This document shows positions 58,304 through 64,000 of a stretch of DNA of 64,000 nucleotides, one piece after another. Made by a program: the position numbers and the translations under genes. Location of the stretch: contig JBAGJY010000024.1 in NCBI GenBank assembly GCA_037034305.1, positions 41,719-105,718 on the forward strand, in the 5' to 3' direction. The stretch is from Streptantibioticus_A sp037034305 (GTDB lineage Bacteria > Actinomycetota > Actinomycetes > Streptomycetales > Streptomycetaceae). The notes beneath the pieces are model-generated. The model was not told where the DNA came from. It did not search any database and saw only the letters and a list, made by a program, of their open reading frames with translations. The stretch's first letter is position 1; each line of letters begins with the position of its first letter.

Positions 58304-58990
58304 TCAGGCGTCCGGAGTGGGGGTGTGTGTGATGCCGTTGAGCAGCACTTGGAAGCCCCAGGACAGCCGGTGCTCCGGGGCCCCGGCGAGCAGCCGCGGG
58401 CCGAGCGCGGCGATCTGCGGATGGGTGTCCGGGGACGCGTCGCGAAGCGCCCGGGTGAGGGCGCCCCAGTCGGCCTCCGCGCAGGCCGACTGGTCCCGGG
58501 TAGCCTGCTCGGCGGCGGTCGCGGTGGCGTACTGCAGCAGTACGTCCACCCCCCAGGCCGCCTGCGCGGACGGGACGCCGCCCTCGGCCAGCAGCGCCAG
58601 CACCGTCTCGACCAGGCGCAGGTAGTGCTCGCCGCTCGGGCGGGCCACCAGTGCGGCACGCGCCAGGGCAGGGTGTTCGAAGAGCATCACGGTGTACGCG
58701 GTGAGCAACGCCTCCAGCCGCTCGCGCCAGGTGCCCTTGGCGGGCGCGGGCCCGACCGTGCCGAGCAGCTCGTCCAAGATGGCCGCGTGCAGTTCGTCGG
58801 TGTTGGCGACGTACACATAGAGCGAGGCCGGGCCGGTGTCCAGCTCTTGCGCAAGGCGGCGCATGGTGACCTTCTGCAAGCCCTCGACCCGCATGATCTC
58901 CACGGCGGCCGCAACGATTCCCTCCCGGGTCAGCGGGGGCTTGGCGGGGCGCTCCCGGCGGCTTTTGGGTACAGCGGACCGATCTTTCAT
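58304..58990 (-). CDS. TetR-family regulator of the TetX-like gene
   Basis: 228 residues from ATG 58990. Helix-turn-helix: GIVAAAVEIMRVEGLQKVTM and RRLAQELDTGPASLYVYVAN, residues 24-66. The C-terminal domain (about 85-220) resembles TetR_C of the class that binds polycyclic ligands. No Shine-Dalgarno; TATGCT ends six nt before ATG, so leaderless transcription is likely. The three-site operator upstream makes autoregulation likely, with the TetX-like gene in the same operon. Confidence 0.92.
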   Translation of the reverse strand: MKDRSAVPKSRRERPAKPPLTREGIVAAAVEIMRVEGLQKVTMRRLAQELDTGPASLYVYVANTDELHAAILDELLGTVGPAPAKGTWRERLEALLTAYTVMLFEHPALARAALVARPSGEHYLRLVETVLALLAEGGVPSAQAAWGVDVLLQYATATAAEQATRDQSACAEADWGALTRALRDASPDTHPQIAALGPRLLAGAPEHRLSWGFQVLLNGITHTPTPDA

Positions 58991-58996
58991 GCGTGC

Positions 58997-59046
58997 AGCA
59001 TAGCGAACATGTTCGTAGCGAACAAGTTTGTTACGAACATGTTCGC
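58997..59046 (-). promoter_or_regulatory. Leaderless promoter with triple CGAACATGTTCG-type operator
   Basis: The 12-bp palindrome CGAACATGTTCG occurs at 59004-59015 and 59034-59045, with a degenerate copy (CGAACAAGTTTG) at 59019-59030; centres are exactly 15 bp apart. The outer units form a 15-bp perfect inverted repeat (59003-59017 and 59032-59046). On the minus strand TTGTTC (59020-59025), a 17-bp spacer and TATGCT (58997-59002) form a promoter lying within the array. Confidence 0.85.
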
Positions 59047-59338
59047 CGCGGGTGTAGGACGGCGGAACCTCACCACGGGTTCCGGCGCGACCTGTTTCCT
59101 GGCCGCACCCCTCGTCGCGGGGGCTCGTGCCTACCACCGCCGAGACCAGGGAGCGGCTGCTGGCGGCGGGTTTCGCCGTGGGCGGGCTTGCGGCATGGCT
59201 GGCCGAGGGCGCCGGGCACGGCCTTGTCACCTGCCACGGGTTCCTTGTGGGTGCCGCTGTCCTGCCGATCGCCCGCCAACTGCCGCAGCGGCGGCAGCGG
59301 CTCATGCCGACGGAGGTCGCGCTCCGAAGACCTTCAGG

Positions 59339-59836
59339 TCATCCAAGCCCCTTGGGAAGCACGACTCCCGTGTGGGCGTGCAGGCGTGCGAGGTCCCATC
59401 GGTCCTTCTCGGTGGGCTCGTAGCCGAGGTGGCACCGCACCTGTGTTGCGGCGTCGACGCACCGGACCTCATGGCCGCCGATTCTCCCGGTGGTCGGCGC
59501 CGGGTAGTGGAACCGTTCGCCGCCGGGGAGGAGTTGGTATCCGCCGTCACGGGACGTCCCGGCGATGGGATGCAGGTCGATCTCCCGGCCTGCACCGTCG
59601 GCTACCGCCAGCGCGGTGGGGAGCCAGTCTCGCAAGACGGCCGTGAACCCGGCGTTGACCAGGGTGGTTCGCACGACGTCGAGTTCGTGTGACAGGACGA
59701 TCAGGTCGAGGTCAGAATGCGGTCGGGTGGTCTCGCCGACCAGGGCGTCCACCCCCCAACCGCCATCCACCCATGCTGTCACTCCGGCGCCCGCCAGCAG
59801 GCGCAGTACTTCGAGCACATCACGTTCACTCAGCAC
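59339..59836 (-). CDS. Aminoglycoside-type nucleotidyltransferase
   Basis: 165 residues from GTG 59836; a weak ribosome site. Polymerase-beta-like core: VDGGWGVDALVG (20s) with the GG(W) helix and the metal-binding Asp pair in PHSDLDLIV, then REIDLHPI with a third Asp. This matches the ANT(2'')/LinB-like group that adenylylates aminoglycosides or lincosamides; many chromosomal members have no known substrate. Cytoplasmic. Stands alone next to the TetX-like operon, giving two putative drug-modifying genes in a row. Confidence 0.88.
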   Translation of the reverse strand: MLSERDVLEVLRLLAGAGVTAWVDGGWGVDALVGETTRPHSDLDLIVLSHELDVVRTTLVNAGFTAVLRDWLPTALAVADGAGREIDLHPIAGTSRDGGYQLLPGGERFHYPAPTTGRIGGHEVRCVDAATQVRCHLGYEPTEKDRWDLARLHAHTGVVLPKGLG

Positions 59837-60520
59837 AGGGGAACTCTGGCAACAGCGGCTGCCCGGCCGCCACTGAGATACGCGCGGTCGGCCGCCACCT
59901 CAAGGGCCAGCCCACCAAGTGAGCTGCGCAACCACGGCAGTTGTGAGCCGAAGCATGATAGTTGTCACCATCAGGCTCCACCGAACTGCGGTTTCCGTGT
60001 AGCGAAGCACGGTGGTTGTCACCCGTTCGGCGCTCTGCCTGTCACCAGCAGCGCACGAGGCATGGTTGGTGCCGCAGGCTCCCATGCTCCGCCAGCCGCT
60101 TGAGCTGCACCGCGACCTCACCTGACAGCAAACCCAGTCGCTGTGCCGCTCAACTCAGTCGACGCCATCGGGGGTTGAGAAGGTTCACCTGCGAGGGCGG
60201 AGCTGTCGGCGGTGCTGTTCCGAGGTGCCTGGGTCGATGTGGACTTCACGAGGTGGGCGGCGCTCTACCGCCTCAGCTCCCGCGAAGGCCTTTGCAAGAG
60301 GCCACTTGAAGAGGGAAAACGCAACTTCGACAGAGTCTGTGGAGGTGGCTATCGTCACCTGTCATTCGGCGGCCCCCGCAGTCGCAGAGGAGTTCCATCA
60401 GGCTGAGTCGATCACGCCCACAACTCCCCACCCGGCGGGCAAGCCGTCGAATCGAGTCCACGCCCAGCCAGCGACCGTCAGGAACTTCCCCACCAGGCCC
60501 ACTCAGCCAGGGAGAAACGC
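59837..60520. other. Intergenic with repeated AGTTGTCACC-type motifs
   Basis: About 680 bp. Near the left side are AGTTGTCACC and GGTTGTCACC (about 59960-60020), and the 24-bp repeat at 59945. No gene is supported; a 64-codon frame at 60212 shows no recognisable motif. May be degraded mobile-element sequence. Confidence 0.45.
59945..59968 (+). repeat. 24-bp inverted repeat, left copy
   Basis: GAGCCGAAGCATGATAGTTG then TCAC; matches the reverse complement of 61192-61215 at 23 of 24 positions. A related unit (AGCGAAGCACGGTGGTTGTC) follows about 50 bp inside. Confidence 0.75.
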
Positions 60521-61075
60521 ATGCCCCATCTTGCTCTGTACACATTCGGCGTCCTGAAGTCACCTCTCGCCGATCCCACACCTCTCACGCGCGAGTTCTA
60601 CGACATTGGTGAGGCCGTCTACCGGCAGATCGGCCAGCACCCGGGATACCTCGATCATGCTGAAGCGGCAGACGGTGACCGGGGCTCGCTCTTCGAGGCG
60701 GACTGGGGTGAATGGGGAGAGTTCGCCGTACCGGCCTGGTACGGCAAAGGCCGCAGTGTGGAAACCACCGCCCTGGCAGCGACCCTCTCACTCTGGAGCG
60801 ACCTGCGATCCGCCTTCGATGCCGTCTACACCGGCCTGCACCGCGTGGCGCTCAACAGGCGTTACGACTGGTTCGAGCGGACAGGGCACCCGAGCCACGT
60901 GTTCTGGTGGGTCGCCGACGGCGCGATACCTACCTGGCAGGACGGTGTTTCCAAACTGGAGCACCTCCACGAACACGGCTCCGCGCCGCACGCCTTCACC
61001 TTCCACCGCTCGTTTGACCCAGGCGGAACACCGACCAGACTCGAAGGCGTCGGACCGAAGAGCGAGGCTCACTGA
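60521..61075 (+). CDS. DUF3291-domain protein
   Basis: 184 residues from ATG 60521, with GGGAG eight nt before it. LALYTFGVLKSPLADPTPL at the start, then RQIGQHPGYLDHAE, WGEWGEFAVPAWYGKGRSVE and TLSLWSDLRSAFDAVYTGLH; this is the dimeric alpha/beta-barrel-like DUF3291 domain, related in fold to antibiotic monooxygenases/EthD proteins. FWWVADGAIPTWQDGVSKLE is the conserved C-terminal part. No proven activity in the family. It is enclosed by inverted repeats at 59945 and 61192. Confidence 0.88.
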   Translation: MPHLALYTFGVLKSPLADPTPLTREFYDIGEAVYRQIGQHPGYLDHAEAADGDRGSLFEADWGEWGEFAVPAWYGKGRSVETTALAATLSLWSDLRSAFDAVYTGLHRVALNRRYDWFERTGHPSHVFWWVADGAIPTWQDGVSKLEHLHEHGSAPHAFTFHRSFDPGGTPTRLEGVGPKSEAH

Positions 61076-61472
61076 CTGAGGACCCTTAACGACTGGGTTC
61101 GGCGTAAAGCGCCTCGATTGGATGGCGGCGGACAGCGTCAGTCGGCCTGCCAAGCCCGTTCCGGGGTCTTGGTGACAACAAGCCTGCCTATGTGACAACT
61201 ATCGTGCTTCGGCTCAACGGCATTTGATGTCCGCCGTTCTGGCCGCCGCTTGTCAGGACGCGACGTCGATGTAGTCAATGTCGTGGAACGCGACTTCGGG
61301 GTGACGGTGGCTCTGTTCGTCAGTAGCGACAGCAGTGTTCGCGACTGCGGGAGGCACCGTCGCCGAGCCGTGTTCGACGTTCATGAGAAGGGCAGCACCA
61401 CGGTGAGGAGTCCTGAGGTCGACGCCGGTGCGCGTGCCGCGCGGGAGCTTGGCCCGCGCGGCACGGATCGGG
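61076..61472. other. Intergenic; includes a possible 43-codon frame
   Basis: Contains the right inverted-repeat copy and, on the minus strand at 61253-61384, a 43-codon frame ending DIDYIDVAS with mainly G/C third positions but no ribosome site. Not called as a gene. Confidence 0.4.
61192..61215 (-). repeat. 24-bp inverted repeat, right copy
   Basis: Reverse complement of 59945-59968 with one mismatch. A partial unit (GGTGACAACAAGCC) lies about 20 bp inside, mirroring the left end. Confidence 0.75.
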
Positions 61473-61985
61473 TCAGATACCGAACGCAGCGGCGTAGTGG
61501 ACGGTCCCGCTGGGGAGCGGATGGTCAGCGTCGAGGGTGAGTGCCATCAACGCGTCGTCCGGGACATCGATGGTCAGTCCGATGCCGTGGTCCGAGGCAC
61601 GGGTGAACCCGAACCGGGGGTAGTAGGCCGGATGCCCGAGGACGACCACGTGGCGCTCGCCCAGGGATCGTGCTGCGGCCAGGGCGGCACGGATCGCCGC
61701 GGTACCCGCGCCGGTCCGCTGCCGCTCCGGTCGAACGGCGCACGGGGCCAGGCACAGGGCCGGCGTGCTGTCGATGTGGCAGCGGGTCAGCAGCGCGTAG
61801 CCCACCGGGCAACCGGTCTCGTCCGCTGCGACGAGGGAGAGGCCCTCGATCCAGGCGGTCGGATCGGCGCGCAGGCTGTCGACGAGGTCAGCCTCGGCAG
61901 GGGTTGGGAAAGCGGCGAGGTTGATGTCGCGGATGGCGGGGATGTCGGCGCTGGTTTCGGCGCGCGAGAGCCAATTGTTGCCCAT
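61473..61985 (-). CDS. GNAT-family N-acetyltransferase
   Basis: 170 residues from ATG 61985. Begins with RAETSADIPAIRDINLAAF, then acetyl-CoA binding motif A, LAPCAVRPERQRTGAGTAAI, at about 79-98 (R/Q-x-x-G-x-G/A). VVVLGHPAYYPRFGFTRAS is the typical motif B end of the YhbS-like predicted N-acetyltransferases. Acetylates an amine; substrate unknown. Ribosome site weak. Possibly part of a small group of modifying enzymes with the nucleotidyltransferase. Confidence 0.9.
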   Translation of the reverse strand: MGNNWLSRAETSADIPAIRDINLAAFPTPAEADLVDSLRADPTAWIEGLSLVAADETGCPVGYALLTRCHIDSTPALCLAPCAVRPERQRTGAGTAAIRAALAAARSLGERHVVVLGHPAYYPRFGFTRASDHGIGLTIDVPDDALMALTLDADHPLPSGTVHYAAAFGI

Positions 61986-62201
61986 GGCGATGGAAGATCC
62001 GTTTCAGGAGACGTTCGTGTGGTGGCCCCGCGAGCTCACGCGCTCAGCGAGGGCGGGACGGGAGTCAGGCCACGGCCCGGGACGTGAGGGAGACCCGGAC
62101 ACCACGCACGGTGGCCATGAGCACGGTCATCAACCTCACCCCCATCCTCAGCTCCTGAACGGATACGAACACAGCAACCATACACGGGCCCGAGCGTCCG
62201 C

Positions 62202-62453
62202 TCACTGTCCTGCCGACCATTGCTGCCGTCGAAACTCGTGCACGTCTACGTCCGGTACTCGAACCCAGTTGCCTTCCATGGTGGGGTCGAAGCGCTGGCG
62301 ATTCTCGTCGTCAGAGCCAGCGGGGCATCCTTCGACCCAGAAGTACATCTCCTGGATCCCGGGCCCGCCTGCGACGGCCGTCCGGGTCCGCGTGGCGGGC
62401 GCGATCCGGGACCGGTCCCACACCACCGCGGATCCCCTTGTGACGGTAACCAC
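62202..62453 (-). CDS. Small protein, unknown
   Basis: 83 residues; begins GTG at 62453. The first half is basic (VTVTRGSAVVWDRSRIAPAT), followed by PGIQEMYFWVEGCPAGSDDE, then RFDPTMEGNWVRVPDVDVHE, a composition rich in W, F, D and E that looks like a real globular protein. Third positions favour G/C. A plus-strand frame overlaps but lacks such order. No family recognised. Confidence 0.5.
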   Translation of the reverse strand: MVTVTRGSAVVWDRSRIAPATRTRTAVAGGPGIQEMYFWVEGCPAGSDDENRQRFDPTMEGNWVRVPDVDVHEFRRQQWSAGQ

Positions 62454-62662
62454 ATTCCGCTCATGTCACAGTCGCCGCTCGGGCGGTGTCCCCACGGTGT
62501 GGGTTCGAACTGGTCGGAGGTGGCGGTGCTGGCGCACGCGGTGGTCGGCGCGGTCGCGCTGCGCACCGGACCGCGCGTCACACGAGTTCGCCCGGACGGC
62601 GAGCAGGCCGACGCCGACTGGCTGCCCAGCGAACGAATTCTGGAAGCGAAGGGAGCAACACC

Positions 62663-63136
62663 ATGAAGTCCGTCATCGTTTGCGCGTCCGTGTCCCATGG
62701 CAACACCAGGAGGATCGCCGAAGTCATGGGAGAGGTCCTGGCGGCCCCTGTTGTCGCCCCCGGGGAGGTCGACATGGCCGAGCTGTCCGCCTGCGACCTC
62801 GTGGGGTTCGGCTCGGGAGTCTTCTACGGCAATCTCCATCCGCAGCTGCGCCAGTTCGTCAGGTCGCTGCCGAAGGGTGACCGGCGCAGGGCGTTCGTCT
62901 TCGCCACCAGCGGGCTGCCCGAACCGGGGTTCCGGCCCTTCGCCCGCCCTGTCGTGTCGCTGCTCGAAGACAGGGGCTTCGAGGTGGGCGACACCTTCTC
63001 GTGTCGCGGATTCGACACCTGGCTTCCCTTCAGGCTCCTCGGCGGTATCAACAAGGGGCGGCCCAACTCCACTGACCTGCAGGCTGCACGCGCCTTCGCC
63101 GAAGGGCTGCGGGCTCGAATCGGCGCGGTGTCCTGA
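62663..63136 (+). CDS. Flavodoxin-like protein
   Basis: 157 residues from ATG 62663, with GGGAG seven nt upstream. FMN phosphate loop ASVSHGNTRRIAEVM (residues 8-22, T/S-x-T/S-G-N-T form), then VGFGSGVFYGNLHPQLRQFV for the ring-binding loop and FVFATSGLPEPGF. C-terminal RGFDTWLPFRLLGGINKGRP as in the actinobacterial flavodoxin/MenG-like set. Single-domain, cytoplasmic electron carrier or oxidoreductase. Could supply electrons to monooxygenases, but no partner is adjacent. Confidence 0.92.
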   Translation: MKSVIVCASVSHGNTRRIAEVMGEVLAAPVVAPGEVDMAELSACDLVGFGSGVFYGNLHPQLRQFVRSLPKGDRRRAFVFATSGLPEPGFRPFARPVVSLLEDRGFEVGDTFSCRGFDTWLPFRLLGGINKGRPNSTDLQAARAFAEGLRARIGAVS

Positions 63137-63861
63137 CCGTGCGTCCGCGCCCCGCGGTCAGCCTCCTCCGGCAGGGCCCGGCTACCGGCGATGCGCGGCG
63201 GCCGGGTGCTGTCCCGTGGACCGTCTGGTGGGTTCGGTCCTCATCCGCTTGACCAACCGACCGGAGGAGGGCGACCGCCGCGCGCCGAACACAGACGACG
63301 CGAGCAGGGGCGTGGGCACCACTGCGCCGATGTCCCGTTGGGACGCTCGCGCTGGGCGTGCCCGGATCCGGTTCGGCCGGGTCGACGGCGAGCGAGGCCA
63401 GCGGGCGAGGCGTTCGGCGGTCGGAGTGCCGGGCTCTGCGCGGTACGTGACCAGGATCTGGTGCGGCAGGCGTGGGAAGACTGCCGAGTGGTCTCCGCAG
63501 CCGAACGACGGACATGACCGACCGCCCGGGGCGCGCGCCACGACCCGGGCGGCAACCAATGCCGGTCAGTTTCAAAGGCGATCCGGTCAGCAATCGAAGA
63601 GGTACTGACACTGGTACTGCCACCAGTTCACACTTCCCGACACATTGTGAATCCCTCGTGGATGACCGGTCGAGGGATTGATACGACTACTGCCCTGACG
63701 CGAGGCATCGGTCATGTGTGCCGCGCACTCTCATTCGAGTCCTAACGATCAAGGGTGGTGATCGTCATCCGCGGGACGCTTCGCTGGTACCACGCCGCGG
63801 GCCGGTCTTCGGCCTCATCTGAGGCGGCTGACCGGACATGACACTGCTCGAAAGGCGCTAC
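63137..63861. other. Intergenic, no supported gene
   Basis: About 720 bp. Frames of 100-125 codons exist on the minus strand but show no motifs or ribosome sites. The genes that normally precede a conservon GTPase (sensor-like kinase, roadblock protein, DUF742) are not present here. Confidence 0.5.
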
Positions 63862-64000
63862 GTGGACTTCGCGGGCTCCAGCGATACGGTGCACCGCTCC
63901 ACCACCTCGGCGAAGATCGTGGTGGCCGGTGGCTTCGGCGTCGGCAAGACCACGTTCGTCAGTACCGTCTCCGAGATCAGTCCGATGCGCACCGAGGCCG
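63862..64000 (+). CDS. CvnD-type ATP/GTP-binding protein (3' end outside window)
   Basis: Only the first 46 residues are seen. GTG 63862 is chosen because GAAAGG lies six nt before it; an ATG at 63838 in the same frame lacks such a site. The sequence contains a P-loop, VVAGGFGVGKTTFVSTVSE, followed by EISPMRTEA, which is the start of conservon (cvn) family GTPases of actinomycetes. These act downstream of a membrane kinase-like protein, a roadblock protein and a DUF742 protein, none of which is upstream here. Confidence 0.85.
   Translation, partial: MDFAGSSDTVHRSTTSAKIVVAGGFGVGKTTFVSTVSEISPMRTEA

Noticed and set aside
59127..59423. 98-codon plus-strand frame starting MPTTAETRERLLAAGFAVGG
   Set aside because: The first 50 residues look mildly membrane-like, but there is no ribosome site and it runs through the nucleotidyltransferase gene on the other strand.
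62511..62530. GGTTCGAAC-like sequence suggesting a tRNA T-arm
   Set aside because: No acceptor or anticodon stems can be folded around it.
63182..63559. 125-codon minus-strand frame before the CvnD gene
   Set aside because: Arg/Pro-rich without motifs and without a start signal; does not match roadblock or DUF742 proteins expected in a conservon.

Overview
The window comes from a very high-GC actinomycete chromosome, most likely Streptomyces or a close relative. The gene families point that way: a large NRPS with a stand-alone penicillin-binding-protein-type cyclase, a conservon-type (CvnD) GTPase, DUF6098 and DUF3291 proteins, hemerythrins, many TetR/MarR/AraC regulators and many decayed IS copies. 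Codon third positions are strongly G/C, and Shine-Dalgarno sites or leaderless starts are easy to see. The number of broken genes suggests an accessory region or chromosome arm.

Region 1 (1-16757, all minus strand) is the promoter-proximal end of a non-ribosomal peptide cluster: a cytochrome P450, a SurE-like serine hydrolase (PBP-type thioesterase with a C-terminal lipocalin-like domain) and a giant NRPS that leaves the window after about 4,650 residues. The NRPS reads A-T / C-A-T-E / C-A-T-E / C-A-T..., so a peptide with D residues at positions 2 and 3 is expected. The third module looks valine-specific. The separate cyclase suggests the unseen end of the line lacks a fused thioesterase and that the product is a head-to-tail macrocycle. 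About 1.9 kb without recognisable genes separates this from a secreted, bicovalent-flavin oxidase (18674-20323).

Region 2 (20.4-29.7 kb) is a graveyard. It holds two IS5-type transposase remnants, a 5'-truncated IS256-type transposase, an amino-acid permease fragment, a frameshifted CYTH gene and a frameshifted SigB/SigF-type sigma factor. Scattered among them are intact genes for a small membrane protein, glycogen debranching enzyme GlgX and an AI-2E-family membrane protein.

Region 3 (29.7-44.4 kb) is metabolic and regulatory: an MFS sugar-type transporter, a saccharopine-dehydrogenase-like protein divergent from a GlxA/AraC regulator, a VOC protein, a dienelactone-hydrolase-like protein without its nucleophile, an ArsB-like permease coupled to a universal stress protein, a secreted vanadium-haloperoxidase/PAP2-type enzyme, an SDR-MarR pair, a quinone oxidoreductase divergent from a TetR gene across repeated operator-like palindromes, and a FUSC exporter.

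Region 4 (44.7-53 kb) looks like a stress/redox island: a Mo-bis-MGD oxidoreductase overlapping a helical-bundle gene, two hemerythrin paralogues, a DUF6098 protein, a small conserved helical protein, a holin-like membrane protein and several short hydrophilic proteins.

Region 5 (53.2-64 kb) has an aldo/keto reductase, a secreted GH27 alpha-galactosidase, a TetX-like monooxygenase with its own TetR regulator and a three-site operator, an aminoglycoside-type nucleotidyltransferase, a DUF3291 gene bracketed by 24-bp inverted repeats, a GNAT acetyltransferase, a flavodoxin and, at the edge, the start of a CvnD-type GTPase. No rRNA, tRNA, CRISPR array or replication origin was found.
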